NCBI GenBank assembly: GCA_910591455.2
Contig: OU342804.1
Coordinates: 28,490,281-28,554,280 of the forward strand
DNA length: 64,000 bases
Source of the DNA: Pholis gunnellus
Lineage: Eukaryota > Chordata > Actinopteri > Perciformes > Pholidae
Reading direction: 5' to 3'
In this document: piece by piece, positions 1 to 12,260 of the stretch
Position numbering within the stretch: position 1 is the stretch's first letter
Layout of the letters: each line of letters starts with the position of its first letter
Made by a program: the position numbers and the translations under genes
The notes under the pieces: model-generated
Told to the model about the DNA's origin: nothing
What the model saw: only the letters and a program-made list of their open reading frames with translations
Databases searched by the model: none

Positions 1-1479
1 TGCGCTTACGCCGGGACGCTCCGCCTGTGAATACGAGAGGTCACATTTAATGGCATTTTGTTTCAGGTTTTTTTTCTAGCAGTTCCCGCTCTTCATTCAG
101 CAGGCTGCTGCAGATACGTCAGCGGGCCTACTAACCTACAGAAAAATACACAATAATAAGGTAAAGATACTGGATGAGAAGTATTTGTTCATAAGTGAAG
201 CAGTTAGAGAACACGTTCACACCTGTACTTTCTCTCTGTGAACACAAACCCACACACGGCCAAAGGTTGTCGGTAAACACGACGCCCACTCGCGCTCGGT
301 TCATTAATTTAATTCCCTGCTCCGCATCCACGTTTTACTTTTTGCACTCCTCTCTTTTGGTGCGTCAGCTTCATTTTGATTTAGTGGAGGTTTCTCTGCC
401 TCTCAGGGTTTTCTGTCTCACTGAGGAGTTTGAACGTCTTCACTTTTCTCTCCAAAGGTTTTTTTTGTCATTTTGAAAAACAAGAAAAGAAAAAAATAGC
501 TGTCTTAAAGTTTATCTTTGAATGTTTAGACGCCGTGTTTTTTTAACAGCAGGAAACTCTATTGCCTCACAGTAAACACCTAGACTTTAAGCCACAGTTT
601 AATTGACATAGATGGAAGAACTTTAGGTAAATATAGGCTCAAAGCCTTACATTTAATTGAATCCTTCCTTTTTTTCTCCAGACAAAAAAACCCTCGGCAG
701 CACCATTTATGTATTGTCCTTCACCGTGAATTATTACGGGGGGAAGAAGGGAGCCATTAATTAGACAGGGATGTAAGATGTCTCAATGCCAGCCATTTGT
801 CTTGCAAGTGATTACTTAGAGAAAAGCTTTTTTTCCTTTGACAGGTGGCTGAAAGCCACCGTATTCTCAGGTAGATGTACAGGAAAGAAGATAAAGGGAG
901 CGCGGCGCATCATTCAAAAACACACAGGCCCAAGGCCGAGATTCCGCTTAGCCACAGTGGCCATTTACATTACATTTCCACTAACAAGAACTCTGTTAGA
1001 GGGAGCACTGGGTCGGCATTGTGTATTGATTCAGGTGAAATGTGAACTCTTTTGAGTTGCACTTTCTTCCACATTTTTTTAGGAAGACCCGCCAGGAATC
1101 CCTCTTGTCTCCCAGACTTTTAAAATAAAAAACACTACTCGACTGCATTTGAAGTCATTACAATGTGGAAATGCAAGATAATATGATCAGATGTAAACAA
1201 TATTGTCATCTTCTAGTGCAGCATATGATAATGAAAGTACAATTATAATGAATTAGTGGCTTCATGCGTTCACAGGAGAAAAACAAGAATATTAAATCTA
1301 AATAAGTAAATACATCTCCTGTTTTATATAATTCAACAGGAACAACTGGATTTTAAAATAGAATAAAAATAAAATGTTCACAAACTCACTTAATTTAGAC
1401 AGTTTGGCATCCACGTCTCTTGGACGACTGCCATGGTGTGGTGTGATTACAAAGACAAAAAGAACAATAAATAACATAA
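1..1479. other. Intergenic, no gene seen
   Basis: No reading frame here shows a recognisable domain or a chain of splice-compatible exons. The sequence is mixed in composition with no long repeat. The stretch 690-1000 is balanced in composition and free of obvious repeats, so a non-coding regulatory element is possible but unproven. Confidence 0.5.
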
Positions 1480-2035
1480 TGCAATGGAGATACCCGGTAC
1501 CGGGCCGATACTGTATCGGGTATCACTGATAATAGGGCCAATCTACTCAATTCAATTCTATGTTTATATAGTTTTTGACATTATATACTGGAATTTTAAT
1601 TCTTTTGTAAGTTTTGAAACATTTTTGTTGCTGCATTGAAGAGATTCCTCTGAATTTTAACCAAGTAAGTTTATGATTTATTATTTTGATAATCCATAAC
1701 AATTTAGTAAATCATAATCTGTGTATTTGTTATTTTCATTTGGTTTTAAGCGATGTTAAAGTCTAGCCTGGTGTTGCCTTACACATGAAAGAATGATCCT
1801 AGGAACTTCCACACAGTGAGGCACACAGTTTTTTCATTGGTCCCCTGTATCGGCCAACACTCATAGCCCAACACTCATAGCCCAGGACTCATAGCCCAGG
1901 ACTCATAGCCCAGGACTCATAGCCCAGGACTCATAGCCCAGGACTCATAGCCCAGGACTCATAGCCCAGGACTCATAGCCCAGGACTCATAGCCCAGGTA
2001 TCGCGACTGAACAAGTCGGATCTGTACATCCCTAA
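1480..2035 (+). mobile_element. hAT-like non-autonomous element (MITE), copy 1
   Basis: First of three copies of one family in the window (others at 6660-7163 and 11990-12260). Shared landmarks are a start with CCGATAC motifs, a block around TCAATTCAATTCTATGTTTA, and a late block CACACAGTGAGGCACACAG (1812-1829 here). The right end reads GTACATCCCTAAA, the reverse complement of the TAGGGATG-type end common in fish hAT elements. The left end is degenerate. This copy carries a 14-bp minisatellite near its right end. The superfamily call is from end sequence and from the BED finger in copy 2. Confidence 0.55.
1857..1996. repeat. 14-bp minisatellite, 10 units
   Basis: Ten head-to-tail 14-bp units of the form GGACTCATAGCCCA. 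The first two units start with AC instead of GG; the rest are identical. The array sits between TATCGGCCA and GGTATCGCG of the host MITE, so it expanded inside that element. Confidence 0.95.
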
Positions 2036-3578
2036 AAGATGCAACTTCTGCCACAGGGAATTTAAAGTTGAATCATCTGCAGACATAACTCTACAATGCA
2101 GTGTGATCACATTCTCCAGGTCTTCTGGGTGTAAAAACCGAGAACATCAACTCATGGGTGGAAGTCAGCACTTTCAGCTGGAGATGATGGTTTTATATCA
2201 AATGTTCCAGAGTCTGCGCCTGTGTGTTCATGAATAAACCCCGCTGCTGGCCTGGAATTGGCTTTTCAGCAATGATTAGAGCGTGGGCATGGCTACAGAG
2301 CGGGGTCGTTCTAAACATACTAATCCATCGGCCTCTCACACAGAAGCGCGATGTGTAGTACACAACAAGGCTGAGAAGCAATGCAGAGTTGGCTGCATCA
2401 CGTGCTAGATATTTAGGATTCTAGCCAAGCTGAATGTGCTCGATTCTTCTACAGTAAAATTCCTTTTTACTAATAAATCACAGATTCACTAATAGATGCC
2501 ATTATTATCTCCCCTCATATGTCTATGTCAGTCTCTACCTTGGTTTTTTTCCCCTCTCTATCCTCTTTTTCACTCTGTCTGCATCTCTCTCCTTCTGGTT
2601 GCTGTATTGCTATCAGCACCAAGTCAGAAATGCTCCCGTTATTGATGCACACCAATGCACAGCCTCTGACAGGAGCAGACAGCATGAAAAGAGAAGCTGC
2701 TGAAATAAATACATATGTAATGAGGGGAAAAGGGGGCCGCCAAATGGGTTGCCAATTTGTGTTTGTCAAAGGCTGAGCTGGGGTCGCATTGACTTACAGA
2801 TCTATAATGGAGCCACTTCTTATGTCATTTAGAGGGGTCTACACAAGCCGTCACACGCTCCCCACCGGCGCACTCTCGATGGAGAGGTACTAGATTAGAG
2901 GGGCGCCCAGTTTTCTTCATTATAGAAAATTGTTTCGTCCAAACGGAGACTCAAAGTCACTCCGGCTGTCTTCGTGGGAGGAAATTGCATGCCATCTCTG
3001 CCGACAGCTTTGCAAAGTTAAAAGATGCAAGCAGGAACTGCCGAGTCGAGCATCTCAACAGCATTTTGTGCTCCGCACAAATGTAGAGTAACTGCACTCA
3101 CACTAAGCCATTAAACTCTCCTGCGATTTCCGGGTGGATTGCAGTGCATTGCAGCCACAAATGTCCAGACGTATGGTTCTATCTTTATCTCCTTAGTTCT
3201 TGGTCACCGTATGGTTGCACCCAAGAGTTATAATATATATAATATTTAATTAATCTTTCACACCCTCACATTAGTTAAAATACAGTCGTGCATCTCCACA
3301 GCGCGGTGTCAGCTCTAAAGAAAGGTCAGGCTCCAAACATTATCATCCTGGTATAGGATAATAAAAAAAACACTGAGGCTTGTTTCTTGCGTCTTTGTCG
3401 GAGCTAAACTCAGGATAAAGTGTTAATGCTTTGGCTAAATAGACAGCGGAAGGAGAGGAGAATGCTGGCCAAAGTAGCCGGCCAAAGGCAGGCTTAATCA
3501 CAGTCTACAACCGAAGAGTCAGACTAGTCAAACTATCCGTTTCATCGTGTCCATGCTTGTTAGCTAATATAGCTACAT
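2036..3578. other. Intergenic, no gene seen
   Basis: No gene recognised. The block at about 2480-2840 is free of simple repeats and could be a conserved non-coding element, but this is inference only. The rest shows nothing specific. Confidence 0.4.
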
Positions 3579-3649
3579 CAGGGGTCCCCAAACTTTTTCC
3601 TGTGAGGGCCACATCACTGAACATATCGTTTGACCTAGGGCCCGATTAT
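3579..3649 (+). mobile_element. hAT-type element terminus
   Basis: CAGGGGTCCCCAAACTTTTT followed by CCTGTGAGGGCCACAT is a typical terminal sequence of vertebrate hAT (Charlie-like) MITEs. The opposite end was not located, so this is a partial copy whose sequence runs into a poly-G tract. Confidence 0.55.
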
Positions 3650-3675
3650 GGGGGGGGGGGGGGGGGGGGGGGGGG
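3650..3675 (+). repeat. Homopolymer G tract (26 nt)
   Basis: An uninterrupted run of 26 G. Such tracts can fold into G-quadruplexes and are prone to length error in sequencing, so the exact count is uncertain. Confidence 0.9.
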
Positions 3676-4141
3676 TGCTACGTGTGTGCTACTCGCAGGA
3701 GAGCGACTGTTGCATCGTGCGCGCGGATCGGGGCGGAACACCGCCGTGCGCGATACAGAGAGCAGGGGAATTGAAAATGCGCGACCATGTAGTGACAGAC
3801 ATGACATGCCGGTGTGTAAATAAATTAAGCACAAGTACTCGTCCTTCAAGCTCCCGTCTCTCTGCTCTTCTACTTCTTCTACTCTTCTACTTCTACAGGG
3901 TGCGCGCATGACAGCTCTCATCTCGTTCGCCCCCTGGTGGTTGGCTGATTCAGGAAGCGTTTGATTTGATATGTAGCAGAGCACGTATTTTAAACGTTAA
4001 TATCGCAGACGATCATGCTCATTTACTCGTGGCAGCCAAAATCGTGAACGAGATTAAAATTCGATTAATTGTGCAGACTGAAAAAAAATCATAATGCGTC
4101 TCTGGTATGCCCCATGGTCATAGGTAGACACATGTTTGTCA

Positions 4142-4145
<4 letters not shown>

Positions 4146-4194
<49 letters not shown>
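4146..4194 (+). repeat. (TG)n microsatellite
   Basis: About 24 TG units ending in TGTGCGCGTG. Frames reading through it are artefacts. Confidence 0.95.
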
Positions 4195-4199
<5 letters not shown>

Positions 4200-5162
4200 T
4201 GTAGCTGTGAGGTTACGGTCTGTGCCGCTGTGTGTGCCAACGTAAAACTATCATGTAGTGGCTGCAAAATGGGGCCGGCAGGTGTTTTGCCACACTTTTG
4301 AGTGTCGCCATTTGTAATTTTACACCCATTTCTGAGGCCAGATGACACATGTTACAACCTAGTTCAACGCTAACACCATTTGAGACCTGCCATAAAGCAT
4401 AAATCTCACCTTTGCGCTACTTGTCGAAGTTTGTTTTTGAGTGTAGAATGGGCTCATTGTTGCCCCTTGTGGGTATAAACACCCACTGCAACTGCGGTTC
4501 TCACCAATCGTCAGCAGTGGGTGTTTTCTGCCCTCCAGGCCATGTGTTCAGTGTTTCCTTGTTGAGACTGTAGTAAATCCCCAGCACTTGCATATAGTGT
4601 ATATTCAAGGTCGGTCAAAGAACTGTTGCTCTCTTCTCTGACAGACTTATTGAACATTATTTTCTCTTTGTTGAAAAGTCGGTGATGAAAGCTTTTAGAA
4701 TTGTAAGAATAATGCAGCAGAGCTCTTTCTACTTGAGTTACAGAGACAGAGTAAATGAGTGCCATTTAAACAGGAGAAAAGCACATATTTGTGCATGCTT
4801 GCTGGGTCAATGGTTTGACACAAGTGATAAATGCAAACAAAAACAAGCATCTTTTTTCACACATTTATTCCTGGGGTATGTTAGAGATCTCGCTGGAAAC
4901 TTTAAAGAACAGCTTTTTCCACATTCACATTGGTTGGAAGGAATTAATGGATCGGTCAGCTCAGACGTCGTACCTAAAAAGGCATTTTGTTCTGTATGCC
5001 TCTCTAAGCCAACATGCCATGGTATATAGAGGATATTGTGTTGTAAACTTATCAGTACAGTAGTTACAATAACTAATACCACAGTAGTGGTGTCGTTTTA
5101 CAATACTTTTCATTAGCTAATCCACAGAACTAGACCATTGTACATTTATCTGATGTACTATG
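4195..5162. other. Intergenic, no gene seen
   Basis: Overlapping short frames exist around 4680-5080 on both strands, but none has a domain, plausible splice context or codon structure that I recognise. Confidence 0.4.
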
Positions 5163-5395
5163 CTATGGGGCGTAGAAGTTAGAGCGGGTCATCCCTCAAT
5201 CAGACAGTCGGCGGTTCGATCCCCGGCTCTTCTAGTCCGTGTCCATGTTTCCTTGCAGGACACTTAACCCACAGATCGGCAGTGCCATCGGTGTGTGAAT
5301 GGTGTGAATAGGTGAATGACGTGTAGTGTTAAAGCGCTTTGAGTGGTCAGAAGACTACAAAAGCGCTATACAAGCACAAGACCATTTACCATTCA
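5163..5395 (+). mobile_element. tRNA-derived-type SINE
   Basis: The head resembles a tRNA: TTAGAGCGGG (degenerate box A region) and a good box B GGTTCGATCC at 5213-5222 followed by CCCGGCTCTTC. The body contains the fish SINE block TGCCATCGGTGTGTGAATGG, then AAAGCGCTTTGAGTGGTC and AAAAGCGCTATACAAG. The tail is CCATTTACCATTC. The tRNA-like part has lost a clean cloverleaf, so it is a retroposon and not a tRNA gene. Confidence 0.8.
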
Positions 5396-6659
5396 TGCTG
5401 CTTCACCATTTAGCCCTGTTAAAGCGCAGAATGTTTTTTTGGGGCTTTACATTCCACAGACTCACATCTGAGGTGTAGATGTAGCTGTACACGGAAAAAT
5501 GCTGCGATCGTGTTTACCACTGAGCTGCATTCAGCTGTGGAAATTGTTGCGTGACTGTTTCCTCCACACTATTTCCTCACTGATTCCATTCATCCAGCGT
5601 TATCATGGAGAGGTCGTCAAGCCTTTACAATTACTTCTTTTTTACACAGCTCAATCAGATTATTCGCAAGCAACGGAGAAAAACAGACGTTTTTCTTTTT
5701 AACCGTTTCTCTTGAGAATGAAGTGCAGCCTTTGCAAAAAGACGATGTGAATACGACAATTGCTACATCTGCACATGATCAAATACTTATGTTGATGCAT
5801 GAATTTATTAGAGTGGACAGTGATACACACATTGAACCTTTTGAGATTGCCCATTAGCTTCCTCTACCACAATAATCACCAGCATATTCTCTTTCCCCGA
5901 ATTCATTCAGCAGCGGTGGGCCAAGACGAGGAAGCAAACGACCAACACTGCCAGAGGAAATGAACATAAAACTGTAAGTCTGCCTAATTTCCCTCTAAAA
6001 CAAAAATAACTAACTGAAATGCAAAAATATATTGCATATATATTGCAATATATTATTATGATAAATTATCCAAAGAAAAGTATTTTTTGGATTTGTGTTA
6101 CTGTTGTAGTCAGATCACAACTGAGACAGATGTAGAACGAGAGCTTAAATTACCTGAAAGTGCCGTTTCATAACCAAAGATACAAGACAAAGTGGATCAA
6201 ACTGTGTTGGTCTGCTTGTAATACAGCTTAGCTGGTAACATTAACAACAGTATTAGCAGCCCAGCTTACTATCTTACAGTAAGTAACTAAGTGTTGAAAG
6301 GAGTATTTCTTACTTTGTTACATTACAGGTCACAACAAGCACATCTATTGTGTAGTATTACCCCACTGTGTGAAGCTGCCCCTGGATGCTACAATATCAG
6401 AGTTTAAGCTAACGTTAGCAACTCTGTTCTGCTTTTTATTCGATTTGGAGAAAGTTGCAATTTGGACAATGTCATGTTCACCAAACATGAGTAGGCCTAT
6501 CCACCCTAAAAGCCTTTCTTTTGTAAAAATGAAAAGTGAAACAAATCGAACCTGTCTCGCTTGTCTATCAAATGTCAGTCTGGCCACTTTTAAAAACAAA
6601 ATAATAGTCGAGTGTTTTACTATAAGTGTTTAGAATGCAGATCTTTTGGGACGTGCAGC
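5396..6659. other. Intergenic, no gene seen
   Basis: AT-rich sequence with short repeats around 6020-6070. Frames at 6345-6633 lack recognisable features. Confidence 0.4.
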
Positions 6660-7163
6660 TAGCCTCTTATCGGGCCGATACTGACTCAAATAGCTGCAAC
6701 GGGTATCTGTGACAATGGGACTGGTCTATTCAATTCAATTCTATGTTTAATTAAGTCTTCCAACTACATTTGTCAGCAGCATGCCGGTGGGCTGCATAGC
6801 TGAGGAAGCTAACAAAAAACATTTCATCTGTTTGGAATTATTTCACTCTTGCTACACAGACAAGGTCTGCAGCTACTTGCAACATTTGCAAATCCAATGT
6901 TTGGAGGGGTGGCAGTAGCACTGCAAAATATGACACAGCCAACTTAATCAAGCAGCTCCAGAGGGCTCTGGTCGAAGATTTTCAACAAATTCTGAAAATG
7001 TTTTGCAATTCTGTCTAACAAAGTTGGGAAGGCAGTGTTTAAGTCAAGCCAATATGTTCCCTAACACATGAAATAATGATCCCAGTCTCCTCCACACAGT
7101 GAGGCACACAGCTTTTTGATTTAACACTGGTATCGGATTGGCACTTGGTTTCGGCCGATACCT
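6660..7163 (+). mobile_element. hAT-like element copy 2 with a BED-finger fragment
   Basis: It has the same landmarks as copies 1 and 3 (CGGGCCGATACTGACT at the left, CACACAGTGAGGCACACAG near 7095, TTTCGGCCGATACC at the right). Between them, 6837-6960 translates on the plus strand to a fragment reading YFTLATQTRSAATCNICKSN and then WRGGSSTAKYDTANLIKQLQ. That is a BED-type zinc finger (C-x2-C, then basic residues) as found at the N terminus of hAT/ZBED transposases. Downstream His ligands and the catalytic part are missing. Confidence 0.65.
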
Positions 7164-7176
7164 TTTTTTTTTTTTT

Positions 7177-7204
7177 TGAGATGGTGGCTTTTTCCACCAT
7201 CTCA
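7177..7204. repeat. Perfect 11-bp stem hairpin beside a T tract
   Basis: TGAGATGGTGG, a 6-nt loop, then CCACCATCTCA. It directly follows a T tract of about 15 nt and abuts the right end of hAT-like copy 2. Confidence 0.85.
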
Positions 7205-8788
7205 TCACGCTAACATTAGCCTAGTTAGGTAGCTAGCTAGCGTTAAATCTGTTAAAAACTGCCCTGACTGGCTGTCAGCTATAAATGAGAAGCTGCTTTT
7301 GTTCTCTTCGAGAGCTATTGCTTCAAAAGTTACTGATATAAAGTGGTAAATCTGCCACTTTTATTATTGTAACCTGCATGTTGTGTGAAAGGGCAAAAAG
7401 CCTGACAGGCGTCGCAATGGTAACTGCTTAGCGATGGTCGACCAACGTCACTCCTGGGCGAGACGGTTCCCAGGTTTGGGTGGTCTTCCTGTGTCGTCAG
7501 CCTGGCTATTGTGACGAGATGGTATTCATTTATTCATTTTTGCAACAGTGACCTACACATTCCCACTCAAAGCCTATTTTTGTTCAAGCTGTCAATATTC
7601 ACGGCTGATGGAAAGGGCCTCTCAGAAACGCATCTCACAGACTTGGTACAAATGAGCCGACGGTGGAGTTGCCAGGGCAACAAGCACCATGATTCCTGAT
7701 TTACGAACCACAAATCGCAACCCAAACATCAGGAAGTAGCTGGTGCCGCATGCACACGCACTCGCCAAAGAATCCGCGCTCCCCAACCTATCTGCCCGCG
7801 GCTGCTGCGCATCCCGAGCATCCAAATTGCGTGTTGTTTTTGGAGCAAATGGTAATTTCTCAGAGTAAATACAGTGAGCGACGGTGGGTATTTTTAGCTG
7901 GTAGATAATCAGTCAGTCAGAGATACATTATACAGTTTTATACTGCAGCACAGTCCGTCTGGAGATTTGACTGTGCTTGGTTTACAAACAGCCTGCACTT
8001 TGCTTCAGTGGAGAGCGAATCAGATCCCTGTGGACAGAGCCGAAGAAATATCACGCACACATCCAAATTCATATTTTAGGCTGTGCAAGAGTACCTTACA
8101 TGTGTCCCCCCCCCCCTTTCCACTAGCTGTTAGGCAAGAAAAATAGAAAAACCCCAGCAACATTTCCTGCTGATAGTATTACTACTCCCCCCTATTCTCT
8201 CCGTCTCCCTCTCTCTCTGGCTGTCTGTGTATCTCTCACTCTTCCTCTCTTTTCTGCCTCCCCCGTTCTGTCTCCTCTGACATCAGAGAAGCGTTGCAGC
8301 TTCACCAGAAAGCCATGCAATAATGTACGCTGACTGGATCTCACGCCCGTGCCCCCACCACTCGAAGAGACCTTGTCGACTCACACACACACACACACAC
8401 GTGAGCACACACACTCCCTGAGACGTGTACACCTGCTTCATACCGCCTCCCTTTCACCCTAGCGTTGTCATGCTATTCATCTTGTACAGGAGCACACGGA
8501 GTGCAGTAGAAGGACGGGGGTGCATTACAGGAGATCTGGGACCAAACTGTCTTCATTCGGCCTGGATGTAAAGCCCCGGACGCTGGTTAGAGTCCCTGCC
8601 TTCCTCTTTGCATGTTTTCCTCCTCGTCTATCTTTGTCTTCCACATCTGTCTCTCCCTTTCCTGGCAAGCCGGTGCATTGCGTGAGCGACCTCGTAACTC
8701 CGCCGCAAAACTAATGGCAGCAGAGGCCTTTATCTGGCAGGGGAACAGGATCTCATCTACAGAGCTGCCCCAGGCTACAGAAGCCTAC

Positions 8789-8791
<3 letters not shown>
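7205..8791. other. Intergenic, no gene seen
   Basis: A pyrimidine-rich tract lies at 8190-8280 and a short (CA)n at 8381-8400. No coding signal recognised. Confidence 0.4.

Positions 8792-8853
<62 letters not shown>
8792..8853 (+). repeat. (CA)n microsatellite
   Basis: About 31 uninterrupted CA units. Confidence 0.95.
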
Positions 8854-8856
<3 letters not shown>

Positions 8857-11800
8857 CATACATTAAGCCTCACCAATACACTCAAAGAGGAAAGGTAATA
8901 GGAATTAAATTCCAAAGTAGCTTCGCAGAGAGACAACAGGGGGGGAGGGTTTGTTTTCCTCCCCCTGCCTTGTTATGCAGCACCTTGGATATCAAAATTA
9001 ATAAGGAAACATGGATTGCATTACGGTGGTCAGTCAGTGCAAAACAACAAAATAAGTTTGTTGATGATGAGCAGAGACACAGCCTGGCGTCAGCATGTAC
9101 AACTCGCAGCAATGTGTCACAAGTTCCATTCAAATGTAGACATGCCGGGGCTAAAATGATTGGCTCTTTAATTAATTGCATTATCATCAGCAAACACAGT
9201 GATTTTCTTCCAGCCGTGAAAGCTCCTGAGAGAAGGCAGATATAATGCAGCCGAGGCCACTCCACTCAGCCACTGCAGGAGGAAATCAACAGGCGCGGGG
9301 CTGCCACATAGTCACAGTGCTCCCTACTGGCCGACACAGCATCGACACTCTGAAAGAGCATTACCCTTGGCACCACATCCAGCAGCAAGAAGCCAAGGGC
9401 TGGGCATTTGTGCACACAGCCATGGGACACTCATAGCATCCCTTCAGAGAAGGATTTTCTGCCAAGTGTTTGGCAGTCCGTGCAGTGCTCATGCATACTC
9501 AATTTCAGGGTTGCATTTGATATAAAACAGCTTTGCATGACAGTGGGATGCGAATGTGTACCATTGAGATGGAAAATATTCAGGCTGCCATGTAAAGCAT
9601 TAGTGGGCTGTCAGGGGAGGGCTGAGGTTTACAGTGCACGGGCTGATATGGGTTTTGTAAAAGTGTTGTCCAAGACAGAATCTACAGATTTAGGTTTTCC
9701 TCGTTGACTTAATTAGAACAAAATGCTCTTTTAACTTGACAAGAGCCAAATTATTGCAGTTTAGAGAACAGATTCACAATTCAACATCAGGACCTGCATG
9801 TTATTCTCAGACACACTCTGCTGGCAGGTTTTCTGGAGACAAATGGTGAACTGATCCACAGACACTGAATAATGGAACAAGAACACAGTGTGTTAGCAGC
9901 TGCTGGATTTCACTGGGATATCGGGACATTTTGAGACTTGCAGCTGGAAGCTACTGCCATATGAAACTTAGTTGGACTGGATGTCTCAAACAAAAAATCA
10001 GTGTCAATTACAGAATACAAGTTCACCAGCTTTATGCTATGATCTCCAGAAAATAAAATGTCTATGCCTGTGGGTCATGACTGAACTGTTTGTAATCCTT
10101 AGAATGGAACAATAGTAATTCAGATTTAAAGTAAATTTTCCATTTAACCTCTACCTCGTAGGCTTCGTTTCAAATATAGCGACTGTCCACATTAATGCTG
10201 CTCAAAACAGGCGTACCAGACAGACTTGTTCTGCTAAAACGAAGCAGTTTGTTGAGAAACAGCAGCGGCGGAATGGGCATATGGTGGAACTGGGCAGAGC
10301 ATATGTCCATAGTATTCATGCGCGAGTCTATGTCCACAAACATGGCAGACCCAGGCCAACATCCCCGGGCGAAGAGTCTGCTCCATGCTTCTTTCAAACA
10401 ACTCCCAAGTGTTAAGAGTGTGTGCATTGCAATAACAGCCTTTGGAGTGAGAGTATTGTATATTAGAAATGCTACAGAAACAAAGCTAAAATGCAACGTT
10501 AACAATGATGACCACATTGTGCATCATTTCCGTGCTACATTACTCACTAGAATAGCTGCAGGGCTGTTTTACTCTGCTCACAACATCCTCCTGAGATCTA
10601 AAAACAAACTCGGCCAGTACGGAATATATTTTGTATTGCCGTTAAGGATACGTTAATCTCTACAGGTAAAGAGCAATGTCTGTAAAGTGTCCACTTAAGA
10701 GGGATTGGCTCATTTCACCATCTGTTCTCTACAAACTAGAAGCATACTGTAAGTAACCCTATGAAGATAAATTAGAAAGATGTAGTTGCACTATATTACT
10801 ATAGTGTACATAAGTGATATTAGAAAGTTGTCTTGTGTTTATTAATGTCATCACTACTAAGGCTGAAGGAAAGGCAGGGCCCATGATGGACTTTGTCTTT
10901 CTGACAACTTCTGTTCACATGCAAGGTGTCTTTTATCAACAATAAGAGACCAAAAGAAAGAAAGAAAATGTCAACAGCTCGATCATTTTGAATTAGAGAA
11001 AAAGAAAGAAAGAGCGATAGAGATGATGAAAGTTGATTTAATGAGCCACCAGAGGTCATGACGATGTTGTAGCGGCATAAGTCATAGAATATAGAACAAG
11101 CCAAGTAATGATGTAAAGATATTATATCCAACAGTGAGATGTGCAAAAGTATGACTAGCAGCCCAGCAAGCAATATGAGTAAAAATTCTAAATCAGTAGC
11201 CAGTTTGAGAATAGTAAAACTGGTGTGACATCATTTAAGTGAGAAATCTGGCTCCACCACGTTGTTCTAAATTAAATATATGCTCCTCTTTTTATTGTTG
11301 AGTCCATGCAGTAATCTGAGGGATGTTGTGGTGGTTAACTCTGTACAGGGGACTGGGCCATTAATGATGATCTATTGATTTATCAGGGTTCAGGAAACAT
11401 TATGCGACATTCAATGTTTATCAGTTTGCCTTATTTTGAGAGGACGCATTCAAATACAACTGATCGTATTCCATGTAACAAAGTCTGTGTCGTGTCATGC
11501 TTGAAATGTGGCGGGTACATCAAAAGCAGCAACGGCTCAAGTGGTAAACCCTGGGGAACTCCAGAAGTCAAAGAATTATTTGCCGAACTAGAATAACAAC
11601 AGAAAAATGTTGGATTTTGAAGATCACCGATTAAAATAACACAAAATAATATACTCATTTGAAATGGAGAGTCTGGCATTGTCTTGTCCATTTGGTTGCA
11701 TTACTTAATCAGGTTGAGTACAATGGATATCTCATCTGTGGTGCTGTGGTTGTATCGTTGTATTTTTCTGAGTTAAGGATGCCTCAAAATACTAGTACTG

Positions 11801-11989
11801 TAAGATGCTGTAAAAACAGGAAATATACTATATACTTCATAAAAGTATTTTTGTCTCTATTGTAGTGAATTTGGAGTATATTTCCGCCAAGCATACATCC
11901 TAAACATTCCTTAAAGAAGCATTACAATTTCAATTTTTTTACTTTATGAAGTAGATAATAATATAGAATAATGATAATAATAATGTCGT
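8854..11989. other. Intergenic, no gene; candidate conserved non-coding block
   Basis: No gene recognised. The stretch 9030-9260 is balanced in composition, free of simple repeats and contains homeobox-type cores (TTAATTAATTGCATTATCAT). It is the best non-coding regulatory candidate on this side. A 153-codon frame at 10195-10656 has no recognisable domain. Confidence 0.4.
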
Positions 11990-12260
11990 ACCTACGGATG
12001 CACCGATACCGGGCCTCTACTGACTTAAATAGCTGGATGGGATATCGGTGACGATGGGACCGATCTATTCTATTCAGTTCTGTTTACACACTGGAACTGG
12101 AATTCCTGTTTAAAGTTTTGACCAATATATTGCTGCATTTAAAAGATTTTATTGCAATTCCTGTTAATTGTGGAGATTTTTTAACAAGTTGCTGTACAAT
12201 TTATTATTTAAATAATAAATGACAATTCAGTGATGTATTTATTTGTATTATTAGGAATTT
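11990..12260 (+). mobile_element. hAT-like MITE copy 3, 3'-truncated
   Basis: It begins GGATGCACCGATACCGGG, the best preserved left end of the family, followed by GATATCGGTGACGATGGGAC and the TTCTATTCAGTTCTGTTTAC block. The right-hand landmark (CACACAGTGAGGCACACAG) is absent. Confidence 0.55.

Noticed and set aside
1857..1996. CRISPR-like array of short repeats
   Set aside because: Units are contiguous without spacers, the genome is a vertebrate, and the array lies within a MITE. It is a minisatellite.
5163..5240. tRNA gene
   Set aside because: Only box B is good. There is no cloverleaf or acceptor stem pairing, and the downstream sequence is a SINE body with a tail.
10195..10656. 153-codon frame as a gene
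   Set aside because: No domain, no splice or promoter context, and a frame of similar length overlaps on the other strand. Likely chance or repeat-derived.
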